Below, piece after piece: positions 55,010-63,677 of a stretch of DNA of 64,000 bases (positions within the stretch are counted from its first letter, which is position 1; each line of letters starts with the position of its first letter). Source of the stretch: Leptolyngbyaceae cyanobacterium clean351 (GTDB lineage: Bacteria; Cyanobacteriota; Cyanobacteriia; DAIDHW01); contig DAIDHW010000005.1 of NCBI GenBank assembly GCA_027451865.1, forward strand, positions 64,001 to 128,000. The letters are read 5' to 3'. The translations under genes were made by a program, and so were the position numbers. Under the pieces are notes generated by a model. It was not told the DNA's origin, did not search any database, and saw only the letters and a list, made by a program, of their open reading frames with translations.

Positions 55010-55966
55010 CTAGGCGCGCCAGTAACCGTTCTCTATCAGAAAGGCCCGGAGGGCAGCGGGGAAGGAACCATACTTGATTTCCCTGGTAGTGCATTTTCCC
55101 TGGTCATCGTACTTGTCCCCCTCACAGGTCTCCAACCCCCAGTCTGAACTGCGGTCGTAATCCTTGAGCATCACCTGCCAGGCAGCCTTCTGTTCCCGGG
55201 CCCCCAGGAGAGAAGCAGTGCCAACGTACCCAGCTAAAAGTCCGTTGATTTCCGGGGTGTTATCCTTATCCGCCGCTGCCGCCTGAACCGCCTGGTCGTA
55301 CTGGATCAGAGACTCATAGACTAGGGGGTGAAAGCGGGGTTGCCGGGTGACATCCTGGACTTGGTAGCCGTAGAGTTGGTAAACCAAGGGAGGGGCTGCA
55401 CTGCCGGCGTAGGAACTAAAGGCGTACAAAAACCGGTTATCCTCATCGACAAACTTGTAGACTCCCTCATGGTCAGGGTCGCTCACTTCGTGGGGAACCC
55501 CATTGAACAAGCCCACATCCACCCTGTGCCAGGTACTACCATCAGAACTGCTAGTGGCAATGTGGACCTCATTACAGCAGTGGGCACCACCAGTGAAACT
55601 AGAAAATACTACCTCTGGATAGGGGTTGCTCCGGTCCAACTCACCAATTTGCACCAAGATATTCTTGGAGATAACCTGGGAAGCCTGCAGCTGCAGAACC
55701 AACTTACCATCAACTAACACCTGCAGCTGGGGTACCTGCAGGGGCAAGGGCCCCGATTGACCAATAGTTAGGACCTTGAGGGCAGCACTGACGTGACCCT
55801 GGCTAATTGACCCAGTAGTTCGCCCAGAGTTGGGACCAAGTCTGAGAGTAGCCAGGGGCGACGGCATCCTAGCCCAAGCCACGCTAGCCATGGTCAAAAC
55901 CAGCAGAGCCACCAGAAACCTAATCCCGAATTGGCGGCCGAGACTGCGGAGGGAGGGGGCGTCCAT
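55010..55966 (-). CDS. secreted hypothetical protein, tandem copy A
   Basis: A 318-residue exported protein of unknown function. The signal peptide covers about residues 14-33 (FLVALLVLTMASVAWA). The mature part has a beta-rich N-terminal region, then a strongly conserved block with VVFSSFTGGAHCCNEVH (adjacent cysteines) and DPDHEGVYKFVDEDNRFLY. It ends with a Cys pair (LETCEGDKYDDQGKC). The end YGSFPAALRAFLIENGYW is shared with copy B. No catalytic motif is recognised. It lies between the DrmD relic and its paralogue. Confidence 0.85.
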   Translation of the reverse strand: MDAPSLRSLGRQFGIRFLVALLVLTMASVAWARMPSPLATLRLGPNSGRTTGSISQGHVSAALKVLTIGQSGPLPLQVPQLQVLVDGKLVLQLQASQVISKNILVQIGELDRSNPYPEVVFSSFTGGAHCCNEVHIATSSSDGSTWHRVDVGLFNGVPHEVSDPDHEGVYKFVDEDNRFLYAFSSYAGSAAPPLVYQLYGYQVQDVTRQPRFHPLVYESLIQYDQAVQAAAADKDNTPEINGLLAGYVGTASLLGAREQKAAWQVMLKDYDRSSDWGLETCEGDKYDDQGKCTTREIKYGSFPAALRAFLIENGYWRA

Positions 55967-56142
55967 AGGTCAAGGGGAGAAGGCTATGGAGTGATCCTAA
56001 GCTAATCTCCCCCGGATCGCCTTACGGTTTCTAGCCAAACCGGTCTGATCGGGGGTACATGGTCACCACTCAAACCATCACGGGTAGACTCAGGATGAGA
56101 GCTGTCCAGGAGATCCTAAATTCCAGTCTGCAGTTCCCACTT

Positions 56143-57111
56143 CTAGGCACGCCAGTAGCCCTTCTCAATCAGAAAGACCCGGAGAGCAGCGGGGAAGGAA
56201 CCATACTTGATTTCCTTGGTAGTGCATTTTCCCTGGTCATCGTACTTGTCCCCCTGACAGGCCTCTAGCCCCCAGTCTGAACTGCGGTCATCATCCTTGA
56301 GCATCACCTGCCAGGCAGCCTTCTGTTCCCGAATCCCCAGGAGGGAGGCAGTGCCAACGTACCCAGCTAAAAGCCCGTTGATTTCCGGGGCATCATCACC
56401 TTTGACTTTATTCCTTTCGGCAACTACTTCCCGGATCGCCTGGCCGTACTGGGCCAAGGACTTGTAGACTAGGGGATGAAAGCGGGGTTGCCGGGTGACA
56501 TCCTGGACTTGGCGGCCGTAGAGTTGGTAGACCAAGGGAGGAGCCGCACTGCCGGCGTAGGAGCTAAAGGCGTACAAAAACCGGTTATCCACATCAACAA
56601 ACTTGTAGACTCCCTCATGGTCAGGGTCGCTCACCTCGTGGGGAACCCCATCAAACAGGCCCACATCTACCTGGTGCCAGGTGCTGCCATCAGGACTGCT
56701 AGTAGCAAAGTGAACCTCGTTACAGCAGTGGGCACCACCGGTGAAACTAGAAAACACTACCTCTGGGTAGGGGTTGCTCCGGTCCAACTCACCAATTTGC
56801 ACCAACACATCCTTGACATTAGTACTCCCAGCCTGCAGGTGCAAAACCGGCTTACCGTGAACTAACACCTGCAACTGGGGCAGAAGCAATTGTATTTCCT
56901 GGTCAGTAACCGGTGTGACACTCAGATGGGCCGTCACCGGTCCTCGACTAACTAGACCGGTGGTTTGTTTATCGTCAACGCTCAGACTGAGGGTAGCTAG
57001 GGGAGATGCGGCCACAGCCCAAGCCAGTCTGGCAACTACCAAAGCCAGCAGCAGTGCCGCCAGGAACCTGGTGATAAACCGCCGGCCTAGGACAAGAGGA
57101 TGTGCATCCAT
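56143..57111 (-). CDS. secreted hypothetical protein, tandem copy B
   Basis: A 322-residue paralogue of copy A, 176 bp upstream of it on the same strand. It has a signal peptide at about 14-34 (FLAALLLALVVARLAWA). From about residue 105 on, nearly every residue matches copy A (VVFSSFTGGAHCCNEVH, DPDHEGVYKFVD, VQDVTRQPRFHPLVY), with a four-residue insertion around NKVKGDDAPEINGLL. The first 100 residues are much more different. Cysteines of the C-terminal pair are kept (LEACQGDKYDDQGKC). Function unknown. Confidence 0.85.
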   Translation of the reverse strand: MDAHPLVLGRRFITRFLAALLLALVVARLAWAVAASPLATLSLSVDDKQTTGLVSRGPVTAHLSVTPVTDQEIQLLLPQLQVLVHGKPVLHLQAGSTNVKDVLVQIGELDRSNPYPEVVFSSFTGGAHCCNEVHFATSSPDGSTWHQVDVGLFDGVPHEVSDPDHEGVYKFVDVDNRFLYAFSSYAGSAAPPLVYQLYGRQVQDVTRQPRFHPLVYKSLAQYGQAIREVVAERNKVKGDDAPEINGLLAGYVGTASLLGIREQKAAWQVMLKDDDRSSDWGLEACQGDKYDDQGKCTTKEIKYGSFPAALRVFLIEKGYWRA

Positions 57112-57171
57112 GCTAAGGGGAGATAACCTATAGCCCTATCCTAAGCCAACTCCCGAGCAGAAGTCTCCCCA

Positions 57172-58305
57172 TCAGTAATACAACCGCGGCAGGCGCTGCC
57201 TGAAGCCACAGACTACCTCCCAAACTATGGTGCCGAGGAGATCTGCCCATTCTTGGGCCTCAATGCGTTCCTCCCCATCCTGGCCGAGGAGGGTTACCAC
57301 CTCCCCAGGTTCTAGGTCCGGGACTGTAGTGCAATCAATCATTAGTTGGTCCATCGTGATTGCCCCCACCTGGGGCAACCGCTGCCCCCTGACTAGTACT
57401 GTAAGACGCCCGGATAGGAGCCGAGGCACACCATCTGCATAGCCAATCCCCACCACAGCTATGGTGGTTGGCCGCTCGGTGACGTAGCGGTGACCGTAAC
57501 TAATCCCAGTCCCCGGTGGAAGATGTTTAACTTGAGCTACCCGGGCTTTGACCTGCAGCGCCGGCCTTAGGTGGGCAGTGGACCGCAGGTGGTCCGCCGG
57601 GTAGCAGCCGTACAGGGCTAGGCCTACCCTAACCAGGTGGTAGTGCAGACCAGGGTCTAGGAGGGTGGCAGCTGAGTTGGCCAGGTGCAGACAGGGGGGG
57701 GCAATACCCGCCTGCCTTAGTTTGGCCACCGCCTGGTCAAAGCGCGCCTGTTGCAGGCGGAGGACTGTTTGGTCTAGATCGTCGGCCGTGGCCAGGTGAG
57801 AGTAAACACTGGCAATCCTCAGGCCGGATAACTGCTGCACTTGCTGGGCCAAGGCTACGGCCTCTTGCCAGGGAGTCCCCAGGCGAGACATACCCGTATC
57901 CAACTTGAGGTGCACTGGCAAGGGCTGCTCCGGGGCTAATGCTCGCACCTCCCGGGCGAGACTGAGAGCCTGGGGGATGTTGACTAAGGTGGGCTGGAGA
58001 GACCAGTGCAGCAGGTCGCGCACCTCCGCGGGGGTTTGGGTAACCCCGAGGACGAGGATAGGAGCGTGAATCCCTGCTTGGCGTAGCTCAATAGCTTCCG
58101 GAATAGTGGCCACAGCCAGCCAATTTACCCCCTGGGCCAGACAGGTCTTGGCTACGGCAACTGCCCCATGACCGTAGGCGTCAGCCTTAATCACCGCCAT
58201 TAAAACCGTGGGCGGGGCCAACAGTCCGCGCAGTTGCTGCACATTACCAGCTAGGGCCCCTAGATCAACCTCTACCCAGGCCCGGTCACAACCAGTTACG
58301 TCCAT
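57172..58305 (-). CDS. alr: alanine racemase
   Basis: Alr makes D-alanine for peptidoglycan. From ATG 58305 (MDVTGCDRAWVEVDLGALAG) the product is 377 residues. The PLP lysine is in AVIKADAYGHGA (K40) and the catalytic Tyr region in GISYGHRYVTERPT. PVHLKLDTGMSRLG, GLALYGCYP and GEVVTLLGQDG are conserved. An in-frame extension to 58356 is rejected as it precedes the normal start and runs toward the divergent rlmD. Divergent from rlmD across about 60 bp. Confidence 0.95.
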   Translation of the reverse strand: MDVTGCDRAWVEVDLGALAGNVQQLRGLLAPPTVLMAVIKADAYGHGAVAVAKTCLAQGVNWLAVATIPEAIELRQAGIHAPILVLGVTQTPAEVRDLLHWSLQPTLVNIPQALSLAREVRALAPEQPLPVHLKLDTGMSRLGTPWQEAVALAQQVQQLSGLRIASVYSHLATADDLDQTVLRLQQARFDQAVAKLRQAGIAPPCLHLANSAATLLDPGLHYHLVRVGLALYGCYPADHLRSTAHLRPALQVKARVAQVKHLPPGTGISYGHRYVTERPTTIAVVGIGYADGVPRLLSGRLTVLVRGQRLPQVGAITMDQLMIDCTTVPDLEPGEVVTLLGQDGEERIEAQEWADLLGTIVWEVVCGFRQRLPRLYY

Positions 58306-58365
58306 ACATCCCCTCAGGCAGGCTAAGATCACAAGGTGTTGCGAATTTCTTCCCACAACTCCCTT

Positions 58366-59736
58366 ATGGTGACTTCTCAGGTGAAACCGTGGTGTCCGGG
58401 GGACATAGTGGAGCTGCAGATCACCGACCTGACTAGCGAGGGCGAAGGGGTGGGTCGGGTAGACCAGTGGGCAGTATTTGTCCCTGACACCATCCCGGGA
58501 GACCGGGTTCTAGCCCGTCTAGGGCAGCACCGGGGCAGCTTCGGGCGAGCCCGTCTGCACCAGGTTCTTGAGCCTTCCCCGGGTCGCCACCGGCCTAGAT
58601 GTATTGTGGCTGACAAGTGCGGCGGTTGCCAATGGCAGACCATGGCCTACCCTTACCAGCTTCAGGCTAAGGAAAAGCTGGTCCGAGATACCCTAGAGCG
58701 CGTTGGCGGTTTTCCTCAGGTAACCCTAGACCCGATCCTCCGGGCCCCGGCGGACCTGGGCTACCGTAACAAGGTAGCTTACCCCCTAGCGGTCAGTGCC
58801 AGTGGTCAGGTACAGGCGGGCTATTACCAAAAGGGCTCCCACCAGCTGGTGAACCTCAACCAATGCCCGGTTCAGGACCCGCGCCTAAATCCCCTGCTAG
58901 CGGAGGTGAAGCAAGATATTCAACAGCGGGGCTGGCCGATTTATCAAGAACAAAACCACCAGGGGGAGATGCGTCACCTGGTCCTGCGTCTTGGCCACTA
59001 TACGGGGGAGATCCTTTTAACCCTGGTGGTGCGCACAGGGGAGCTACCGGGTCTAGAAAGTCAAGCCCAGGCCTGGCTGGAGCGCTACCCGGCACTAGTA
59101 GGGGTGATGGTTAACTACAATCCCCAGCCCACCAATACCATCTTAGGTAAAAAGACCCGGTGCGTAGCTGGTGAACCCTGGATTCGGGAAAGGTTTGCCG
59201 GCTTAGAACTCTTTCTAGATGCTCCCAGCTTTTTTCAAGTCTATACGGAACAGGCGGAGGCCCTGCTGGGGATAATTGCCACGCACCTAAATCTCCAGGG
59301 AGACGAGGTCTTGGTGGATGCCTACTGCGGCGTCGGTACCCTCACGCTCCTCCTGGCCCGCCTGGTTAAGCAGGCGGTGGGGCTAGAAATTCTTCCCTCA
59401 GCCGTGGCTATGGCCCGCCGTAATGCCCAACATAACCGCATCGATAACGTCACCTTTACCGCCGGCCCAGTGGAGGATACCCTAGAGCAACTAGCCTTAA
59501 CCCCGAGTGTGGTCCTCTTAGACCCCCCCCGCAAAGGCTGTGATCAGCGGGTTCTCAGTACCCTGCTGCGCATCAGACCCCAGCGGCTAGTCTACGTCAG
59601 CTGCAATCCAGCCACCCTAGCCCGGGACCTACAACGCCTCAGTCCTAGATACCACCTGGTGCGGGTCCAGCCCGCCGACTTTTTTCCCCAAACCGCCCAC
59701 GTGGAGTGCGCGGCCTTTTTGGAGCTACAGACTTAA
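58366..59736 (+). CDS. rlmD: 23S rRNA (uracil1939-C5)-methyltransferase RlmD
   Basis: A 456-residue SAM-dependent RNA methyltransferase. An N-terminal TRAM domain (VELQITDLTSEGEGVGRVDQ, ends near 60) is followed by iron-sulphur cysteines (C..C..C in RCIVADKCGGCQW, plus CPVQDP). The SAM domain has LVDAYCGVGTLTLLLAR, DPPRKGCDQ, the nucleophile in YVSCNPATLARDL and the general base in HVECAAFLE. ATG 58366 is preferred over an upstream in-frame ATG at 58336. Homologues also include RlmC and TrmFO-unrelated RumA paralogues, so the exact target base is by family inference. Confidence 0.92.
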   Translation: MVTSQVKPWCPGDIVELQITDLTSEGEGVGRVDQWAVFVPDTIPGDRVLARLGQHRGSFGRARLHQVLEPSPGRHRPRCIVADKCGGCQWQTMAYPYQLQAKEKLVRDTLERVGGFPQVTLDPILRAPADLGYRNKVAYPLAVSASGQVQAGYYQKGSHQLVNLNQCPVQDPRLNPLLAEVKQDIQQRGWPIYQEQNHQGEMRHLVLRLGHYTGEILLTLVVRTGELPGLESQAQAWLERYPALVGVMVNYNPQPTNTILGKKTRCVAGEPWIRERFAGLELFLDAPSFFQVYTEQAEALLGIIATHLNLQGDEVLVDAYCGVGTLTLLLARLVKQAVGLEILPSAVAMARRNAQHNRIDNVTFTAGPVEDTLEQLALTPSVVLLDPPRKGCDQRVLSTLLRIRPQRLVYVSCNPATLARDLQRLSPRYHLVRVQPADFFPQTAHVECAAFLELQT

Positions 59737-59805
59737 GTTGCCCACCCCTTGCCCTGGCAATCCCCACCGGCCTAGACTGAGGGCGGTGGTCGTGCTGGCC
59801 CTGGG

Positions 59806-61290
59806 ATGGGAAAAGATTCTCGTTTAGTTAACCGCTTGCTCCTTGGGGGAGGGCAATTGTTGACCTGGTCTATCCTCCTGGCCCCCATCGGCGGACTCGG
59901 GGGGTTAGCCTGGGTGTACGGCTGGGGCTTGGGAGGGCTATTTCTAGCCTCCCCATGGCTGCTCGACCAGCTCCTGGCTAAGAACTACGGGGTACAGGCC
60001 TCGGAGACCCCCCTCGCCCTCCCCACTCCCTACCGTCCCAGGCTGCGCATTCTCCCGGCCCCCCTTCCCCTAGTCTTCAGCTATGGTTGGGAACCGAGGA
60101 ACCTCAGGTTATGCCTCAGCACTGCCGCCCTGGAGCAGCTGCCCCCGGCGGAACTATCCCCCTTGGTGAGACGCGAACTAGGGGATCTCTGGTGGCGGGG
60201 AATGGGTTTGTTATCCCTAGTGATGGTGCTCACCCAAGCCCCCTACGGTCTCTACTTGCAGCTGGGAAACCGGGGAAACCAGCTGCCCCCCTCTGGTGTC
60301 CGGCAAGTTATCAAGGTACTCGCCACCTTGAGTTACGGGGCCTATCGCCTCGGGCGGCGGCTGGGCCTGACCCTAGCCCGGCTAAGTGCCGCCCGCGCGG
60401 ACCAGTTAGTCCCCCCCTCCCAAACTGCTGCCCTTACTCAGGCCTATTCCCGGCTGTGCAGCGCTATCCCCTGGCAATTGCTCAGCCTAGGTCAAACACC
60501 GGGGTATCTAGAGGGGTTGGACCTGCTATTGCCCTTAGCCCCCGGCGAGTGCCTAACCTGTCCCAGGCTATCTACTCTAACTTGGACAGCAAACAATCCC
60601 TACCGGACCTGGCTAAGTCTAAACCAGGCTCAGCCAAGTTTGGGAATGCGCCTCAACTGCCCAAGAACAATAGCTCAGCCAGTCTACCGCCGATTAGCCC
60701 GGCACACAGCTCCCTACCTGGGTACCTTGGCGGGCCTAGGCCTCGGTTGGCTACTTACCCGCTTCGGGGGCAACAACCTGCAGTTCCTCTGGCTCTACAA
60801 CAACTGGCAGATCATTCTGGCTTTGGGCTTGGGGGGATTTAGTATCGGTACCCTAACCCGCTTTAATGCCTGTTTTCCCGAGCTCAATAAACCAGCCGTA
60901 CATCAAAACCTACCCACCCTTCTCGAGTCAAGCAGCCTATTACCCACCCCCGGCCAACCAGTCTGGTTTCAGGGCCGCCTCCTTGGCCGCCGGGGGTCAG
61001 CCAATGGCATCGGCCAGGACCTATTCCTAGCTACAGACTCAGGAGTAGTTCGTCTGCATATAACCTCTGGAATAGGTGTGCTCGGACTTCTGGGGACGGA
61101 CCGCTGGTCAACCCTGATTGGCCAGCCAGTGGAGGTCACCGGCTGGTTTCGGCGGGGAATGACTCCCTGGATCGACGCTGAGGTTGTCAAGGGCACTCAC
61201 TACACCCATACCAGTTGCTACCAGCTATGGACCTTACTCCAAAGCTGTCTTGCCCTCCTGGGGACGCTTTATTTGATCATCCGGGCCTAG
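59806..61290 (+). CDS. M48-peptidase-like membrane protein lacking HExxH
   Basis: A 494-residue membrane protein resembling cyanobacterial M48 (HtpX-like) zinc peptidase relatives. Two membrane segments lie near residues 15-55, then a soluble part where M48 members have the HExxH helix; here it reads LVRRELGDLWWRG, keeping the ELG of HELGH but not the His ligands. More hydrophobic segments follow (about 315-350). A C-terminal beta-rich region resembles an OB/NfeD-like or nucleic-acid-like fold (GQPVWFQGRLLGRRGSANG, PVEVTGWFRRGMTPWIDAEV). Family assignment is tentative. It begins 69 bp after rlmD. Confidence 0.6.
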   Translation: MGKDSRLVNRLLLGGGQLLTWSILLAPIGGLGGLAWVYGWGLGGLFLASPWLLDQLLAKNYGVQASETPLALPTPYRPRLRILPAPLPLVFSYGWEPRNLRLCLSTAALEQLPPAELSPLVRRELGDLWWRGMGLLSLVMVLTQAPYGLYLQLGNRGNQLPPSGVRQVIKVLATLSYGAYRLGRRLGLTLARLSAARADQLVPPSQTAALTQAYSRLCSAIPWQLLSLGQTPGYLEGLDLLLPLAPGECLTCPRLSTLTWTANNPYRTWLSLNQAQPSLGMRLNCPRTIAQPVYRRLARHTAPYLGTLAGLGLGWLLTRFGGNNLQFLWLYNNWQIILALGLGGFSIGTLTRFNACFPELNKPAVHQNLPTLLESSSLLPTPGQPVWFQGRLLGRRGSANGIGQDLFLATDSGVVRLHITSGIGVLGLLGTDRWSTLIGQPVEVTGWFRRGMTPWIDAEVVKGTHYTHTSCYQLWTLLQSCLALLGTLYLIIRA

Positions 61291-61407
61291 GCATGTAGTT
61301 TTGTGATAGGCTGAGACTTGTCTGTCAGGGTGTGCTTGACCGACGCCCCACAAGAAGCGGTGGCAAAGATACAAATTAACATCACCCAACAACGATGGGT
61401 CCTTTCC

Positions 61408-61414
61408 AGGAGGT
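61408..61414 (+). promoter_or_regulatory. strong Shine-Dalgarno site of the RRM gene
   Basis: AGGAGGT ends nine bases before ATG 61424. It decides the start: an in-frame TTG at 61418 would sit only three bases from it. Strong Shine-Dalgarno sequences are not general in this window. Confidence 0.8.
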
Positions 61415-61423
61415 GTTTTGAGC

Positions 61424-61900
61424 ATGTCCATACGTCTCTATGTGGGCAATTTACCCGAGGAATTAGGTCAGCAGGAACTAGAATCGGTTTTTGCCTCCGA
61501 TGGCGGTGATTCCGTCCTCACCAAAGTAATTACCGACCGTAAGACTGGCAGGTGCCGGGGCTTTGGCTTTGTGACGGTGCAGACCACAGAGCAGGCAGAC
61601 CTACTGATCGAGAAGTTTAATGGCTACGTGTTGGGGGAAAACTCTCTACGGATTGAAAAGGCCTTACCCCGTACCAAAGGCGGCAAGGTTACCCAGGAGG
61701 AAGGCGGCGAGGAAGCCCTCAGTCCAGATTCTCCCCCCCCAGAACCCACTGCCGCGCCGCGTCGTCGGCAGGACAAGAAACCCAAGCCGGCCCTCAGCCG
61801 CCCCGCCAAAGACCCTGAGTCGATTCAGCCTGACCCCCGCTGGGCTGGGGAACTAGAGCGGCTCAAGCAGATCCTAGCCAATCAGGCTGCCAACCCCTAG
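61424..61900 (+). CDS. RNA-binding protein (RRM domain, Rbp type)
   Basis: A 158-residue protein with one RRM at residues 1-85: RNP2 RLYVGNLP (near 4) and RNP1 RCRGFGFV (near 46-53). Cyanobacterial Rbp proteins bind U-rich RNA, and some are cold-induced or help localise photosynthesis mRNAs. The second half is a long Pro/Lys/Arg-rich linker (about 90-135) and a short helix (GELERLKQILANQ). Many relatives end in a Gly-rich tail instead. The long 5' leader (133 bp after the previous gene) could be regulatory, though I see no clear structure. Confidence 0.93.
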   Translation: MSIRLYVGNLPEELGQQELESVFASDGGDSVLTKVITDRKTGRCRGFGFVTVQTTEQADLLIEKFNGYVLGENSLRIEKALPRTKGGKVTQEEGGEEALSPDSPPPEPTAAPRRRQDKKPKPALSRPAKDPESIQPDPRWAGELERLKQILANQAANP

Positions 61901-61939
61901 ATAGGCTGGAGGTCAAGTCTCGCCCTGAGGGAGCTCCCC

Positions 61940-62830
61940 ATGGACCTACAGCAAATATTCAAGACCCCGTGCCCGGTGATCGGAGTAGTGCACTTATTGC
62001 CCTTACCTGGTTCTCCCGGTTGGGGGGGTAGTCTGGTCCCAGTGATCCATCGGGCGGAGCAGGAGGCGGCCGCCTTGGCCTGTGGAGGGGTAGATGCCAT
62101 TCTCGTAGAAAACTTTTTTGATGCGCCATTTGCTAAGGGTAAAGTCGATCCAGCGGTGGTGAGTGCTATGAGTTTGGTGGTGCATCAGATCAGGAGTCTG
62201 GTGACTTTGCCTCTAGGCTTAAACGTCCTGCGCAACGATGGTTGTAGTGCCCTGGCAATTGCTACGTGTGTGGGGGCTGAGTTTATTCGGGTGAATGTGC
62301 TCACCGGCGTTATGGCTACAGACCAGGGATTAATTGAGGGACAAGCCTACGAGCTACTGCGCTACCGCCGGCTGCTAGCTAGCCCGGTGAAGATCTTCGC
62401 CGATGTGCTAGTCAAGCACAGCCAGCCCCTAAGTACCTCTAACTTGACGGTGGCTGTAGGAGATGCCCTGGAACGGGGGTTAGCGGACGCTGTAATTCTA
62501 TCCGGGGCTGCCACTGGCCAGCCCCCGAGCGTAGAAGAGCTCCAGGCTGCTAAGGCCGCCGCCGGAGGGCAGCCAGTGCTAATCGGCAGCGGGGCCAACT
62601 GGGAGAACGTCAACCACCTGATGCAGGCGGCTGACGGGGTGATCGTCTCTAGCTCCCTCAAACGTCACGGTCAGCGCCACCAGCCTATTGATCCGGTCCG
62701 CGTTAGTCAATTTGTAGAGACCCTCCGCACTGGCCTAGATTCCCCCCTCCTCAGCCCGCATCAGCTCTCGATAGGCTCCGTAAACCCCCCGAACGCTGTA
62801 GCAATTCAAAAAGACGCGCGCGAATTCTAA
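61940..62830 (+). CDS. btpA: photosystem I biogenesis protein BtpA
   Basis: A 296-residue protein of the BtpA family; in Synechocystis BtpA is needed to stabilise photosystem I reaction-centre proteins. TIM-barrel-like blocks: PVIGVVHLLPLPGSPGW, GGVDAILVENFFDAPFAK, LPLGLNVLRNDGCSALA, FIRVNVLTGVMATDQGLI, FADVLVKHSQP and VSSSLKRHG. The last 30 or so residues (after SPLLSPHQL) are antisense to the convergent GT2 gene, overlapping 96 bp, and are probably a non-native tail. ATG 61940 follows the RRM gene by 39 bp. Confidence 0.93.
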   Translation: MDLQQIFKTPCPVIGVVHLLPLPGSPGWGGSLVPVIHRAEQEAAALACGGVDAILVENFFDAPFAKGKVDPAVVSAMSLVVHQIRSLVTLPLGLNVLRNDGCSALAIATCVGAEFIRVNVLTGVMATDQGLIEGQAYELLRYRRLLASPVKIFADVLVKHSQPLSTSNLTVAVGDALERGLADAVILSGAATGQPPSVEELQAAKAAAGGQPVLIGSGANWENVNHLMQAADGVIVSSSLKRHGQRHQPIDPVRVSQFVETLRTGLDSPLLSPHQLSIGSVNPPNAVAIQKDAREF

Positions 62831-63670
62831 GGCCAGCTGAGGGCGGCCCCGGTCAATCAGCCACCCCAGGAAGGGAGCCATGGTGCGCTCGTTCACTAAG
62901 CCTCCTAGGGATAGCAACCCCCACAGGAGCCGGTGCATCCAGGTCATTTGCACTATCATGCGCACTTCCCAAGTGGGGTGCTTGCGGTAAAACACAGCTC
63001 CCATCCGGCCCCGCTGCAACTCCCGGTCAATCAGAGCGGGTAACTGTTCCAGGTCAAAGGGCGGGTGCCAATGGTAGCCCACTGCCTGGGGGCAGGGGAC
63101 TAGCTTCAGGCCTAAACTCTTCAGGCGTACCCCCAGCTCTAGGTCTTCCCAACCGTACAAGTGGAACTGAGGGTCAAACAAACCCGCCTGTTCTAACCAA
63201 GTACGGCCGATAGCCACGTTACCGGTGGCGAAGTAGGCCCGGGAGTAGTCGGTCACCTTGAAGGGCTCGGCGGTGGGCTCAGCAAAGTTAGAGGTATTCA
63301 CCACCCGGCCGTAGGTGAATACCCGGGAGTGGCCAAGCCTAACCTCTGCCGCCCGGAGGGCTTGGACGTGGGCACCGAGGAAGGCCGGGGTAACTACCAG
63401 GTCACTATCGATAAATACAATCGTGTCGCCCTTGGCGTCAGCGACCCCCAAGTTCCGGGCAAGGGCTGGCCCCTGGTGGTTATGCGCCAACCAGCGCAGG
63501 TGAGGGAATAGGTCCCGGTGTTCCGCCAACCACTCTAGGGTGCCATCGGTAGAGCCATCATCCACCAGCACCACTTCGTACTCTCCCTGCCACTGCTGCT
63601 GCTCTAAGGCCAAGAGGCACTTGCGGAGGATCGCTAGGCGGTTGTAGGTGGGGATAACAACCGAGATCAT
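62735..63670 (-). CDS. GT2 family glycosyltransferase
   Basis: A 311-residue GT-A glycosyltransferase: MISVVIPTYNRLAILRK, VVLVDDGSTDGTLEWL, GPALARNLGVADAKGD, IVFIDSDLVV (DxD), then WEDLELGVRLKSLGL (ED catalytic-base region). The C-terminal part has an amphipathic/hydrophobic segment (LLWGLLSLGG). ATG 63670 is preferred; ATG 63688 (MGFEVG) overlaps the upstream protease stop and is also possible. It converges on btpA with a 96-bp overlap. Confidence 0.88.
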   Translation of the reverse strand: MISVVIPTYNRLAILRKCLLALEQQQWQGEYEVVLVDDGSTDGTLEWLAEHRDLFPHLRWLAHNHQGPALARNLGVADAKGDTIVFIDSDLVVTPAFLGAHVQALRAAEVRLGHSRVFTYGRVVNTSNFAEPTAEPFKVTDYSRAYFATGNVAIGRTWLEQAGLFDPQFHLYGWEDLELGVRLKSLGLKLVPCPQAVGYHWHPPFDLEQLPALIDRELQRGRMGAVFYRKHPTWEVRMIVQMTWMHRLLWGLLSLGGLVNERTMAPFLGWLIDRGRPQLALEFARVFLNCYSVRGVYGAYRELMRAEEGGI

Positions 63671-63677
63671 CCCCACC

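Noticed and set aside
56585-56593. Perfect DnaA box TTATCCACA
   Set aside because: A single site inside a coding region with no cluster around it and no AT-rich unwinding region; not an origin. I also found no box cluster near dnaA.
55328-56865. Two similar 129-codon open frames (55328-55717 and 56476-56865) opposite the tandem paralogues
   Set aside because: They resemble each other only because the sense genes are near-identical there; no start context or domain supports coding.
59737-59805. CCACCG/CGGTGG inverted repeat after rlmD as a terminator
   Set aside because: Stem of six pairs with a long loop and no T run; too weak to call.
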